From Hawksworthiomyces lignivorus (Eukaryota; Ascomycota; Sordariomycetes; Ophiostomatales; Ophiostomataceae), in assembly GCA_002917075.1 (NCBI GenBank), contig NTMA01000083.1, forward strand, positions 62,001 to 126,000: DNA of 64,000 nt, given 5' to 3'. This document shows positions 1 to 11,979 of this stretch, one piece after another. The notes under the pieces are model-generated. The model saw only the letters and a program-made list of their open reading frames with translations. It was not told the origin of the DNA and made no database searches. The position numbers and the translations under genes are program-made. Numbering within the stretch: position 1 is the stretch's first letter; every line of letters starts with the position of its first letter.

Positions 1-1342
1 TCCAGGACCAGACTTCTACGTACTATGTACACCCCCTTCCTAGCTTTTCTCTTCTTTTACGGAGCATACACTAAGACCCCATACTATCCCTTCCATCCCG
101 CCCATCTTGTCCTCCGTCATCCCCTGGCCCCGACCGCCACCCGTAAACAATATAGAGAACACTATCTTTACTACGTCGTACTTTGTCATACTCCTTCCAC
201 TAACACGGAAAGCACTAACAGAGACCGCTTTCGTTCTCACACGCGCCCCTCTGGCTGAAGTCTGGCTCACTCACACATCCCACATCGCGAGCTCTCAACC
301 TGGTCTGATCCACTTCTGGTACGCTTTGCTCGTTCGCCAGTACGAGTACATTCACATATAGTGCAAAATGGCCTTGTAGCCTAAGAAGGAAACACAACCA
401 CTCCCCTCCAACACGCAGCCCTCTTCTCCTTGATGACCGGAACACGCTACGCCGTATGCGAGAGTACAACCGACACTTTTTACATGTGCGATGCACTTTA
501 CGGTTGCTCCACACCGTTCTTTATTCCCCGTCCCTCGCCGTCAACCGTCAAAGTTACCAGAGATCCCTGCCGCAGTCCAAATGACGCATGCACATTATTC
601 AAGACACATCCTAAAGTCCCTCCTTCTCAAACCCCAATCCAGACCCTTGTTAAGCCATGCCCATCATTCATCTCGTTTCCTCCGCCTCGCCGTCCCTTTC
701 CACCTTCTCAGATTACGTCCACTCCGTGTTCGTTCCACCCAACCTAGCTCCATTTGCATCCCTCTCCCGCCAGCAGATGCACTAACACACGCAAATCCTC
801 GCCGCTCCTTTGTAGCTCTGTACTTCGGAATACCTCGTGCGCTTGCGCTCACTCGCACCCGGCTCCATCTATACCACCTCACCACATCCCAATGTCAAAC
901 ATGGCCCCGTTGTTTAACACACGACGCTACTCCATCGTTTTGAAGTTCCGTGCCAATGTGGCCGCTTCCACTCTAAACATATTCTCAAGCTAGCCTTACC
1001 TTACTTAATTACTTGTACCCTTTTGTTTTGTTTTTTTCCTTTTTCTTCTTTTGCCTTTCCATTCCACATTGTTTCTTGGCTCCGCTTTCTCCATCTGACC
1101 CCTTTCCCATAGTACTTTATGAGTGTATATGTATATAGTACGCACACTTGTAAGAGAGATAGTCAGTATGATACTTAACCAAGGCGGACGCCACTCTTTG
1201 CACCTTTCTCTAGTTTGATATCTTCAATATTCAAACACCAGAACAACAATATATTTGGCTTTTGCTCCTTACCCTCTTCATCTCTTTTCTTTTCTTTCTC
1301 ATCTTCCTCTTATCCTTCTATCTCTCTACACCTCATAACAAA
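1..1342. other. Intergenic region upstream of the first gene
   Basis: No convincing coding region is visible. The sequence is C/T-rich on the + strand and has short open frames on both strands without recognisable protein features. The last ~100 bases (about 1260-1342) are strongly pyrimidine-rich, as is common in front of fungal start codons, and probably hold the 5' leader of the gene starting at 1343. Confidence 0.6.
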
Positions 1343-2566
1343 ATGATGCCGTACACTTACGGCGCCGCCCTCGCGGGCCTCCCACAAACATCACAACTAC
1401 AACAAACTACATATCACTCTGACGCTTTCCTTGAGGACTTGTCTCATCAGCTGGCATCGGTTTCGTCGACGATAAGAAGGCGGCACTCTCGAGGTTCACA
1501 TTACGGATCTAGAACGCCAGGTTCGGTGATGCGGATAGTGAAGCCCAGCAGCGCCAACAACAGCCCGCAGTCATCATCCATGATGCAAGCACGCAGACGG
1601 ATGCTCATTAACAACGAAAGCAGCAGCAACTATACCAGCCCTCATCGGATATCACAACATCTACCACTCACGCCTCAAGAATATGCAGGTGTTCAACGAT
1701 ACGATACGGCCGAAGGAGCTGCCGTACGTCCTGCACGACCTGTGAGCTGGCATCCAAGCAGCACGTATCTCTTGCCAAACCAGATGCCTTTGTCTCTGGC
1801 CACGCACTTCCAGGTTCCGACGTACACAACGCCGGCAACAGCAGCAGGCTATGAGCCGCTTCTATCTATGCAACCGTATACACTTAGCCCTGCAGCCTAC
1901 TCCACGCAGACATCTCCCTCGACGGCATTTTCGCCATACTCTGGAAACTTTGATAGCAGCACCGCTGGTCACTACTATTCTCCTAATCCGTGGGCAATGT
2001 CTCCGTCTGTGAATACCAATGGAGCCATGTTCGACAAGCTGCCATCGCCAGTTGATTGCCCTGCGCTCGTACCGGGACATATGCCCCAAGAACAGCAGGT
2101 CCTGGCTCCTGAATACCAGGATCCGCAGCAGCAGCAATCGTCATGCCACAGCGAGTCCAGTACGGTGTCGTCTTCTTCGACGGAATGGAGCGCTTACAAC
2201 CGGACAGCAGCGCCTCCAACTCCGCCGGACACCAACTGTTTCTCTGCTCCTGAGCTCGCCGAGGCCCGGATTCCAAGCGATGATGGCATTGCCTGCCAGA
2301 CTCTGGAGGAAGACGAGCCGGAGGGCGAGATCCTTGTTGGCATGGGCCTGTACGACCAGCCCGAGAAAGAGCTGGTAGACCCTACATTGCAGAGTTATCG
2401 TACGTCCATGGCCCAGCTGCTCAGCGGCACTTTCAAGTATCCCGAGCCGACTGGAAAGGGATTGAAGCTGGAAGATGCCTGGGAACCTCCGGAGAATACG
2501 GACGACGATGACCAAGAAGAAGAAGAAGACGACGAAGAACGCGACGCTGAAGGTGAAGAACACTAA
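1343..2566 (+). CDS. Conserved fungal protein of unknown function, acidic C-terminus
   Basis: Intronless frame of 407 aa. The ATG at 1343 follows a pyrimidine-rich leader; a longer frame starting at a TTG at 1262 would add a spurious hydrophobic stretch and is not used. Residues ~25-60 carry a basic segment (TIRRRHSRGSHYGSRTPGS), followed by a long Ser/Thr/Pro/Tyr-rich, probably disordered middle. The last ~80 residues look conserved: a 'GEILVGMGLYDQPEKE' block, 'EPTGKGLKLEDAWEPP', then an Asp/Glu tail. I recall this C-terminal pattern from hypothetical proteins of filamentous ascomycetes, but I know no function for it. There are no membrane segments or signal peptide. The mix of basic N-terminus and acidic tail would fit a nuclear or scaffold protein, which is inference only. 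Confidence 0.75.
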   Translation: MMPYTYGAALAGLPQTSQLQQTTYHSDAFLEDLSHQLASVSSTIRRRHSRGSHYGSRTPGSVMRIVKPSSANNSPQSSSMMQARRRMLINNESSSNYTSPHRISQHLPLTPQEYAGVQRYDTAEGAAVRPARPVSWHPSSTYLLPNQMPLSLATHFQVPTYTTPATAAGYEPLLSMQPYTLSPAAYSTQTSPSTAFSPYSGNFDSSTAGHYYSPNPWAMSPSVNTNGAMFDKLPSPVDCPALVPGHMPQEQQVLAPEYQDPQQQQSSCHSESSTVSSSSTEWSAYNRTAAPPTPPDTNCFSAPELAEARIPSDDGIACQTLEEDEPEGEILVGMGLYDQPEKELVDPTLQSYRTSMAQLLSGTFKYPEPTGKGLKLEDAWEPPENTDDDDQEEEEDDEERDAEGEEH

Positions 2567-5500
2567 AGACAACGCAGACAGGTACGGCGCCATATCAACT
2601 CTGTAACACTACAATATCAACACACGCTCTTTGCTGTGGCCAGCACACCAACTATTTCTTTTGTTATTTTTATTTTTTTTTGGGTTACGATACAGCATGG
2701 CACGGCATAATTTGGAAAGACTACTTTCAACTGAGGCGACCGGCTTTCGTCTCATTTCTTTTGGGTATTGTCTAGGACAGACACAGAATTAGATCATGGT
2801 ATTTTTTGCTGATTACCACGTGGTATAGCTCTTCACAGAGCATTACGAGGGTCAACGGGGGTTTTTTTTTTTGGACCGGAGGAATATTGGGACAGAACCA
2901 GCTGGTACAATCCAGCAAAGCCCAGCTGCATAGGATTTTAGAGGGCACAAGGACTATTCTGAGATTTCTCTTTGTATGTATACGATTTATTAAGAGATAC
3001 CCGTTGGGCAAAAGATCCAACTAAATTTGATGATTACCATGAGATTACATCCCTTGTTGCTCGTTGTATGACTTCACCCTCGCCTTTATTTTCCTTGTTC
3101 CTGGAGCAAAATTAAATCAACCATGCTCTCATATGGCCATACTGCCGCGTTCGAGGAATGTTTATTTTGTTTTTGCTTAGACAAGCCGCCTACGCAATAT
3201 AAGAAATCTAAAATGGCACTTGAGGCCAGAAAACAAAACAAGGAGGCATTACGGTAGGCTAATATGGCAGGATATACAGCTTGTGGGAGGAGAAAATACG
3301 GCGTGGTACGGAGTACTGTACGTGGTAATAAGAAAATAAGAGTCTATTATACATAGAGAGGAGACGAAGCGACGTCAAAAAGAACGACAAACCGTTTCCT
3401 TGGCCACCCATGCACGGACCACTTTTTATTTTTATGTACGAAATGCTTTGCAGCAACATGAGTTCACAATAATAATAATAATTTTTTTTTTGTTAGTCGG
3501 CGGGGCTCTCCGAAAAGCAGAGCCGCCGGGGAGGAGAAGAGGAAAAAGAGGGGGGTAGCAATGCTTTAGATATCCGCACGCCCCCTTTCCCCCGCCACTT
3601 TTCTTTCTTGCTCTCTGTCTTAACGCGAGCGTCTTTTGCCTCTTCCTTAGCACCAGAACCCACACACCCCCTGAACCTGCCTGCTCCTTGTCTGGCCTCT
3701 GCGCTGTCCCATCTGTAATATTACAGACTGAGCTGGTGCTATCTGTAGCAGTGCCGAAGAGAGAGACAGTGGGACATCCCAAAAAAAGAGATACAGTGGG
3801 GTACAGGCAATTTCTAAGGAGCGTAGTATTTGCTCCGTAATTGATGACTCTATTGCCTCTCACGAGAAAATTTGCTTCTAGTAACATAGTCGCACCAAAA
3901 CGGGTAGGCACTGACGATTTTCAATCAGAATATGACTTCAAAAGGCGTACGTATGTGCACGTACGAGGATGGGCAAACAAATGTGGACTCACATCATGCA
4001 GTCCTCATCCGTAGCTGTTGCGAACAAAGAGGAGAGAGACCCCACCGGCCAATTTGCTTTCCAGAGCTTTTTCATTCTCGATCCATTTCTCTCCTTGCCT
4101 CTGCTTCTCTCCCACTACAAGAAGCGGAACTCTCTGCGCTAAAATATCTCACGCCGGCTCTCTCGATTCCTATCGCTAAGCAAAAAAGGCCAGAAAGATT
4201 CTCGCTAGCAGTGCCAACTCAAGCTGTATCCGTTACTCGTACAGTACATCTGCGCCGGCTTTCCCGTCCCCCGAACACAAGGTTTCCCGAATTAGCCATA
4301 ACTATTTTCTCATCTATCTTGAGTCCGTTCTTTGCAAAGTGGGCATCAATGAAGGGTCTCACGTGGCAACAAACGCTGAAATTTAATCTTGCTACCCCCC
4401 CGAGCCCCCTTAGCGCTGTCTGCCTTAATTGCTGCCTAGGACAAAGGAATATGCCTATGTACTTCATAGAAGACCAAGTCCAATTTGTTACCTTTTGGGG
4501 GGGGCTGGTCTCACAATAGCCTTTTCAGGCGAGGCTGTGTGGGTTCGCTCCTCGCCCGGGTTTCCTTGTGCTGTGACTGGTAGTCATTTCGCTTCCCTGT
4601 AAAAAAAAATAAAATAAAAATAAAAATACAGGACGAAAATGATCCAGTAAGAGGATAACTTCGCTCCTATCCAATCCATCTCTCTCATATCTGTCTTCCT
4701 AGTGTCGCCGATCTTATGTTGAAAGACACTCCACGCACAATTAGCCCTCGCGCATCTTAGACATTTTCATTCTGTGGTGGCGCCCTCTTCTCACCGCATA
4801 TTTGAAACCTTTCGATTCCCTAAACTCGCATTTGTTGCGACCTTGCGCTCGCTGAAGAAGGAAAGGTGACACTTTTGGCGGAGATGAGAGGCCAGGCCAT
4901 CTTACCCTCATCGTAAGACACGCACCGTGCATCCGGGCGTGGTGCGCTGTCGAAGCTCAGGGTTCCTTATAGAGCAAGAAGCGGCTGTGTATTCCCTAGA
5001 TGGGACTGCTGACTGGTTTCCTTTCTTCTATTGACAACAAATTCTATATCGAAACTATTTACTAATTCCCACTGAAGTCCAGCCGCTCTCTCCCCAGCTG
5101 CCTGTTCTGTGGCAGTGGTGGACTAGCAGCCTTCGGCGCAGCAGTATTAAAGATTAGTCGGCCAACGGCCAACTGCCGGACGGAGGCCGCTTTTTTCAGT
5201 TCACATTGACCCGCGTAAGTTGTCCTCTCATTTGTCCACCAGCAATTATTCATGCCTCAAAGCTCTTTCGTCATTGCGGCATTGCTAGAGTACGGTGGTA
5301 GCTTTTTGTGTGTGTGTGTGTGTGTGTCAGTATGTGTGTGTCAGTATATGTGTGTGTAGTAGGCGTGAGTGTCAGAAAGAGAGAGTGCGTGTGAACGTGT
5401 AGCACACAATCTTCCATTTGATCACATTCTCTTCTGTTTGGGCAGCATGGAGGAGCAAAACCGATGTTAGGCTGTGAAAAGCTCCAAGACACAATATGCA

Positions 5501-8086
5501 ACCATATTGGCTTGCAACAGGCACACCCCTCTCTCCAGGTTCTCTGCAGATATTATCGATGGTTCAACAAGAGATGGACATGGACGGCTCCCAACCATAC
5601 CGCATCTTTGATGTGTGCTATTTGATTTGCTTCACCTCCTCCGTTTTGACCTCACTCCACTCTCACACATCGGGCATTGCCCCGACCATACATGCCTCAC
5701 ACATTATCATCTCTCCATCCCTTCATCCCTTCATCCCTCTATCCTCCATCCCCCGTCCACACTCATTTTTTGCAGCCGCCGATTATTCTTGAAGGATTGT
5801 CAACAACAGTCTGACCCTATAGCACCCCCACCTAGCCGGCTGCATGCGTTCCCATCAGCAATATTTGCCCGTCTTTAACACAATATATCTGCATATGTGT
5901 ACGTATAGTGTGCATAGACTACCTGCGTGTTTCTGCAAGGTCGTTGTGCCATGTGCATGTTGGACCAAACCTGCCGGGAACGAAATCGAAGCAGAAATGG
6001 AGTTTCTTCGGCTTTCCTATATGAAATGTGCACCACCAACCTTGTTTTGCTTTATTTTTATTGCTTCTTTGGTTCGTTCCGGCTGTGTGTGCGATGTTTT
6101 TTTCTTTCATCACCCAGATTGGGCTCACCCTTCGGTTTCAGAGATACCATGTAGCTATCCGACATGCAAGAGAGCAGAAAACCTACGGCAACACATCCTC
6201 CACAGGCTGTCATGCGCGTGTCTTTCCGGCCACTCCTTGTGAGCTTGTATCATGAGAGATTAGGCACACAGCATCGCACGGCTGAGTAATATTCATCTAT
6301 TTTTCGATCTATTCTGCTCGTGTTGGCACAAGCTGACGAGTTACAGTAAATACGGAAAGCCTTCTTCGCCGCTGACCAACGGTAACAAATGGGTTTAGAG
6401 AAGGAGCAATATCGGCACACTAGACACGACGACGATGCTCAAATATCTATTTTGGCTTGTGAAGTGTTAGGAACCGGGCTGCGCTGCACGGTAAGTAGGG
6501 AGCCGAGACTTGTGCTGCCAGGATGCCTTTGCTTAGTTAAAGGACAGCTCATCTGCGCTGCAGCGATCATGATGATATTAACTTGAGATGGGAAGGTTTT
6601 CTATCCCTCCCGCTTCTCCTTCGTTCCCTGCTCCACTGGGCCAGCTGGCTCCGGGCGAAAAGAAACGGTGCTCTGCGCTTATTATTTCGACTTCTCTTCC
6701 CCCTGCTTTCCTAATTAAGCTTACTATTGCAAGGAGCTGGGTACGGCAGCAGAGACATGTAAACATGCAACTCTAGTGCTCTCATTGGGAGGGATGTGTA
6801 TAACACAAACGCCTAGACTCTTTCACCGCTTCTTCCATGGACAAACAGCAGGGACGGCACCAAAGCAAAATAGCCCTTACTCTAATTTTGCTTTCGAGTC
6901 AGCTTTCATTTAGCCCCTGGCAGCGTCTTTGCATTTCATCGGCGCTCCAGGCTGCAAGGTAAAGTGTGTCAAGGTGCAGCATGCCGCATGTCCTGGAATT
7001 TCTCTCCTTGCTATTTGCAATGATATTTTCGTGCCAAAGCTGCGCCATGATATCTCTGCTCCTTTTCTCACAAAAGCTGCCCATTCCTTTCATATGCGAG
7101 GTGATGGATGCCCAAATCTGTCCGGGTTATCACGAATCGAAAGAAGAATCCTGCGTCGGGTTCATTATCGGAACTTCCGCTCCAGTACACGGAGAAAGCG
7201 GCTTTTTCTTTTCCTTTCTTTTTCTTGCGTAAGACGTATCTAGTTTAGACATTGTGTTTGCATGACGTGTATCGTCAATGACATCCTCGTATGCTGGGCA
7301 GATCGGCCTGGCTAGCGGCAAGAGGGCTATCTCCACAGCCAAGAAGGCCGCACTGGGAATAGCTCCTTTCGCTGCTCACACCTCCTACTGTTTGCTGCTT
7401 TAGTTTCTATTTCGTGGCCGTCTGTGCCTTTGCAGGTATCTCTTGTGCCGCCTTCACCCGAAGTGAGCATCACATTCTTTGTGTTGTGATCCTGACTGTC
7501 TTTCTCGTCCTCTTCATTGCCTGTACACCTCTACATGTAATCTGGAAAATAGCTTCCGAATGCTTCCCACCCTCTTTTTACCTTTTTTTCTTCTTCTTCC
7601 TTTGTACTGCGTTATCTCACTGCTGACAATGACAAAAATGCAAGTGTGTTCATGATCTGTATCATGGGCTGCTGTAGTACCGTCTTGCGTGCTGCATTGT
7701 GCGTCTCTTGGTGCTGTTTTCGCCTCAGCTTCCCTTCCCGTCCGTTCCGTCTCCGTTTATCCCCTTTTGGGCACAAATCCAACTGCCTTCGATGCCGCAA
7801 CAAAAAAAAAAAAAAAAAAAAATCAAGTATAAACCATCCGCGCATGCGTGCTCTGATCTATCATTTCTCTGTTTTTTGAGGGTTGCGAAAAAGCGACACC
7901 AACAACGCCAGTGCAAACGGCCATGCCTAGATGCGCCTCTTCGCTCTGTCAACAGGACGCAAATCCCGCCCTGTCCCCCGTGGACAGGCATCCTGAGCGC
8001 ATCATCTGATCGGATCTGCCTCTGCATGCCCGATGAGAAGTCTCTTGTTCAATTCCCAAAACGCCCAGCCGAGAGACAAAGCGACG
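2567..8086. other. 5.5-kb stretch without a convincing gene
   Basis: Open frames of 60-200 codons occur on both strands (for example 3432-3911 minus and 3932-4519 plus), but none shows codon bias, domains, or exon joints like the neighbours. Visible items are a (TG)n microsatellite at 5307-5327 with degenerate TG continuation to ~5360, a CATCC-type pyrimidine run near 5700-5760, an A20 tract at about 7802-7821, and a TACGGAGTAC motif at 3307-3316. It may hold long leaders, a noncoding RNA, or decayed DNA, and the sequence does not decide between them. Confidence 0.5.
5307..5327. repeat. (TG)n microsatellite
   Basis: About ten uninterrupted TG units, followed by TCAG-interrupted TGTGTG blocks to about 5360. 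It lies in noncoding DNA and is a simple sequence repeat. Confidence 0.9.
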
Positions 8087-9642
8087 TTAGACTAGTCCCT
8101 GAAACCCATCTATTTGCACTTTTCGACTGGCTAGGTCCACGGCAAAGTCGAGCGTCTGCTGGATGCCTGCGTCGCCCGAGAGCAGTGATGTTGGCAGTTG
8201 TGCCCAGCCTTTCTTTCTCGGTTCGCCGACCTCGCCACCGCTTTCTGCTGCTGCTTCTTCCCGCCCGCCGCGGCACGCCAGCTCGTAGAGGACGCCTGCC
8301 ACAAACGTGTCTCCAGCGCCAACGGCGCTTTATTTGACCTGTTAGCGGAAGCACAATCGTAAAGCACTGACGCAACCATCTGCATAATAGAATAAAAAAG
8401 CGTACTCTACCACCTTGGACGCCGGTAACGGCGCAGGGACGGGACTGGTAAAAAGACGTGATCCGGGGCGGGTCAGGGCAGACGCACCTTGCGCGCCCCA
8501 GGTGCAGAACAAAAGTTTCCTGTAGACAAAAAAAAAGGAAGAGAGACTCCTTGTTAATGGTTTGCTCGGCATATCTCGAGGAACGTAAGAAAACAAAACT
8601 CCTTACGCCTGTGGTGCGTATGCTGCTTCGCCCCGAAGACAGGCTTCCGCAGAGTCGTATCCTTCGCCCTGCAAATTTGTTAGAAGAGACGACACAGACG
8701 AATTCAGAGAAGCAAAAGAAGGAGCAAAAAAACGACAGAAGGCAAGCGCACCTCTGCCCAGGTCTTGGAGTAGAACACCACATCGGCCTCTGCCGCCAGC
8801 TCCCGGAGGCCCTCGCGCCCTGGCTTCTCGACCTCGACGCTGATGGTGCACGGGAAAGCGACGGCAGCGGCGGCGCCGGGGACTCCCCCCGCTGTCTCCG
8901 CTTGGCGTAGGTACCGGATGCATTCCAGTGTGGTCTCCGGGATGCGGCCTTCAAAATGCCACCATGCCGGCCCGGCCGCGCCGGCCGCGGCCTTGGAGGC
9001 GAAGAAGGTGGCAGCGGCGGACGCGAACTCGGCGGCGGTCATCTCCGGCAGAGGGTTGTGGTTGACAATGGTGCGCGACCCCGAGGCTGCCGACCGCAGG
9101 ATGTAGCTGCTGGCCGCTGTGGCGTGGCCGGCGCGGTAGAGGCAGTGGTCGAAGCTGAGGCGCGGAAGGCGTGGGAGCGGTGATCCTGCCGCTGCCAGCG
9201 AGCACGGCATGCCGAACGACCCGAAGATGGCGTTTGTCGCCTGCGCGTCAGCCTCGGGAAGGCAGGAGATCAGGTAGGTGAGGATATCCTCCCCTCCAGT
9301 TCCCAGCAGCTGCTGGAGCACCTCGAGCGAGTTGGGGCAGTTGCCGCCGCGGCGGACTTGGATGCTGGTGGCACGCAGCTTCTCGTCTTCTCCAGGGTAG
9401 TAGGGGACACTATTGTAGAAGAAGAATGTCTCAGATCAGCCTCATGTCGGACTCAACTTCCCGTCTCTAGATTGTGCTCTATGACGGCCTCTTTGTGATC
9501 CAATATCGTGACAATGCGCTGTAGGGATGGAAATTGTACTATGGTCTTTTCCATTTCTCATATCTATCATCCGCTTTAAAGGCTTCACGAACCTAAGAAT
9601 AGTGTCGAGGTAGCAAGCCCCTGTGAGAATGAGATGCTTCAT
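8087..9642 (-). CDS. Ketohexokinase-like PfkB-family sugar kinase
   Basis: Five exons join in frame to 374 aa: 9593-9642, 8752-9409, 8607-8668, 8406-8519 and 8087-8327, all GT-AG. The N-terminus MKHLILTGACYLDTIL is the ribokinase-fold first strand. 'RGGNCPNSLEVLQQLLG' is the substrate/nucleotide-side motif of the family. 'LLFCTWGAQGASAL' and 'VVDAVGAGDTF' follow; the latter is the PfkB C-terminal signature and puts the catalytic base at Asp301. The order and length match fungal and animal ketohexokinases, which phosphorylate ketoses at C1 with ATP. The exact sugar is not readable from sequence. The protein is cytosolic, with no signal peptide. It lies beside a GH88 hydrolase (580 bp away, same strand) and a polysaccharide lyase, so a sugar acid or keto-sugar substrate is possible (inference). 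Family call is firm; substrate is open. Confidence 0.88.
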
Positions 9643-10223
9643 GTTTGCATGCGACTTGTAGAGGGACAATACTCAACCAGAGCGCGAATCACGACGGTCA
9701 ACATCTGTGCATGCAACAATGCTTGCTGGTAGTTGCTCGGCTATTCACTTTCGTTGCTTTTCCCACGCCAATGTCTCAGTCTGCAGTCGAGTCACCTATG
9801 TGATCCCTACAAGTATCCCTTGCTCAGTCAAGAGCCCTCGCCCTGTTTTTACACATACAAACCGGGCCAAGGGATTGTGTAGACGAGAATTTAACAGACG
9901 AGCCTTTGCTAGTATCTTACAAGGTCATACGGAAGCAGATGTCGTCAAAGATCACCAGTCGCCAGATAGCGTCGCCTCACTAACTCCGCAGACTCAGCCC
10001 ATAAACAGCCGAGTTGGTCCATGTTTTAATCGCTGCAGCCGGGAGACTTTGAGAAAATTGAGGACGGTTCATATCTTGAAATTCTATTCTAATTTATAGC
10101 TGCCACAAAAATGCCAATGGCATTATGTCTTTCTATGCAGACTGCAGAGGAGAAAAAACGAACAGGTAAAATACAAGCGGAAATAAAAGAGAACGAACAG
10201 GGGCGGCAGACCGGCCCGCCGGC
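9643..10223. other. Spacer between sugar kinase and GH88 gene
   Basis: This 581-bp stretch holds the promoter of the kinase (transcribed leftward) and the 3' flank of the GH88 gene. A 130-codon frame on the + strand has no recognisable features. Nothing else is seen. Confidence 0.5.
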
Positions 10224-11979
10224 TCACAGCGAGACCAGGCCCATGCGCAGCAGCTGGTTTCCGAGCTCCAGGAAGTAGTAGTCGGCGTAGACGAGGCCGA
10301 CGTCGCTGTAGCGCAGCAGGGCGTGGCGGTTGTTGTTGGCGGTGGAGTGGCGGAGGATGGCGTCCCAGGGCCCGGGCGGGACGTGCACGCGGCCGGTGGC
10401 CTCGTCGCGGACGAAGCGCGCGGCGTCCTCGCGGTCGAGCGAGTAGCCCAGCGTGTCGCGGGCGATGCGGAGGGCTGCCCGGAGGTACCGGCTGCCGTCG
10501 TAGCTGTCGACGTCGTTATCGTCGTCGGCGTCGTCGACTTGGTCTCTCTCGCACTCTAGCCCCAGCAGCGCCTGGTGCAGCAGCAGCAGGCCGTTGGCCG
10601 CGATCAGGCCGGCCGACGTGTCGCGCAGCGGCTGGCCCTCGGTGTCGACCTGCGCCGGATCGGGCTCCGCAGCGCTGTCGCCGCCGCCCGCGACCGGCGC
10701 GTCAAAGTCCCACAGGGGCACGTACCGGTGCGAGGGTGCGGGAGAAGCTTCGATCCGCTTCAGGAAATAGTCGGCGACCCGGCGGGTGGCCCGCAGGAAC
10801 GCGCGGTCGCGCGTCCAGCCGTACGTCTGCGCGAAGCCCAGGACGGCCCAGGCCTGGCCGCGCGACCAGGTCGAGTCGTCCGCGTAGCCCTGGTGCGTCA
10901 TGTTGTACTGGACGCCGCGGCTGTCGCCGCCCTTGCCGCCGTCCTTGGTCGGGTCCGGGTCCAGGTTGGCCACGTGCCATGTCGAGCCGTCCGGGCGGAC
11001 GAGCGTGCGCAGAACGGTGTGGGCGTGAGATGTGGCGATGGCGGCCAGGGCTGGATTGCCCGCCTGCTTGGCCGCGTAGAACAGCAGGTCCATGTCTGCA
11101 ATTAATGTGAGATGGGATGCAATCAAGCAAAGCTTGGAAAGGGGGTTGCGGCTGAAGGCCGGAGAGGTAGACGTACTGCACATGCTGTCGACGATGATCA
11201 GGAAGTTCTTAGTCATATCGGCGATGTCGTAGTTGTGGCTGACCGAGCGGTCCCAGCTGCGGACGGCGCCGACGCGGGCGTCGTACCGGCTGGCCAGGCT
11301 CTCGGCGGCGGTTATGTACCCGCGCAGGCTCGCAGCATCGCCAGTCAGCTCCCAGTCCATGCGGAGGGGGCGCGTCATGAAGCCGAGATCGTGCGTGTTG
11401 GTGCGCGTGGCCTGGGCGTGCAGCGGCGTCGACCAGCGGCGGCAGAGCTGCAGCAGCTGGTCGTGGAACTCGGCGGCGGCGGCCACGCCCGCGGGGCGCC
11501 CCGGCACGCTCTGGGGGTGCCGCACCGCCCGCTCAAGCACGCAGTACAGGCTGCTCGGGAAGAAGCCGCAGGTCCAGAAGTTGGCCGGCTTGGCGGTATA
11601 CGTGCCGGTTGTGTCACCCCGTGGGAGGATGTACTCAGGGTAAGTCTGGAGAGTGGGCTGGGAGCGGCATGAGGAACAATGACAGGCGAATAAAGGACTA
11701 GGAAGAAAAAAATGACTTATCCTATCTACTTACGTCCTGCTCGAGGAATGACTCGGCTACGCGCCAGATCTTGGCCGCCGCATTTTCTGTAAAGAATCCA
11801 GCCAGAGGTGAGGGTTCTAGGCCATCTATATGATCATGCTGCTGCTTTTCCCTTGCTGGTACCGCAGTCCGCTCTGGTGAGAGACTTGGTGCGGATGATG
11901 CAGATGCCACGGATGCAGCTACGGGGGTGCCGTTAATAGACGCCTCAGAAGACGATATGATGCTGTCTTCGTGGTCCAT
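10224..11979 (-). CDS. GH88 family unsaturated glucuronyl hydrolase
   Basis: Three exons (11734-11979, 11177-11645, 10224-11095) give 528 aa. GH88 enzymes remove the 4,5-unsaturated uronic acid that polysaccharide lyases leave at the non-reducing end, by hydrating the double bond. Residues 1-80 are a low-complexity extension; the (alpha/alpha)6 barrel follows. Family landmarks are 'FWTCGFFPSSLY' (~105-116), 'THDLGFM' with Asp168, and 'NFLIIVDSMCNMDLL' with Asp235. By comparison with the family, the two Asp are the likely catalytic pair. Further landmarks are 'STWSRGQAWAVLGFAQTY' and 'RDTSAGLIAANGLLLL'. There is no signal peptide, so it is probably cytosolic. The second intron (11096-11176) is 81 bp, stop-free and in frame; its removal restores Cys-Asn-Met-Asp-Leu as expected of the family. 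It is divergent from the lyase gene at 12793, whose products it could process. Confidence 0.9.

Noticed and set aside
1262..1342. N-terminal extension of the first gene with a hydrophobic stretch
   Set aside because: Begins at TTG and reads through a pyrimidine-rich leader; the ATG at 1343 is the sensible start.
3432..3911. 159-codon minus-strand frame
   Set aside because: Ends in Lys/Ile homopolymer-coded runs, no domain, no codon bias, overlaps a simple-sequence region.
3932..4519. 195-codon plus-strand frame with an ATG
   Set aside because: Composition looks random, no recognisable motif, no flanking exon structure; kept as an unsupported frame.
4526..4565. GGTTCGCTCC stretch resembling a tRNA T-arm
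   Set aside because: No pairing acceptor stem, anticodon arm or D-arm could be built around it.
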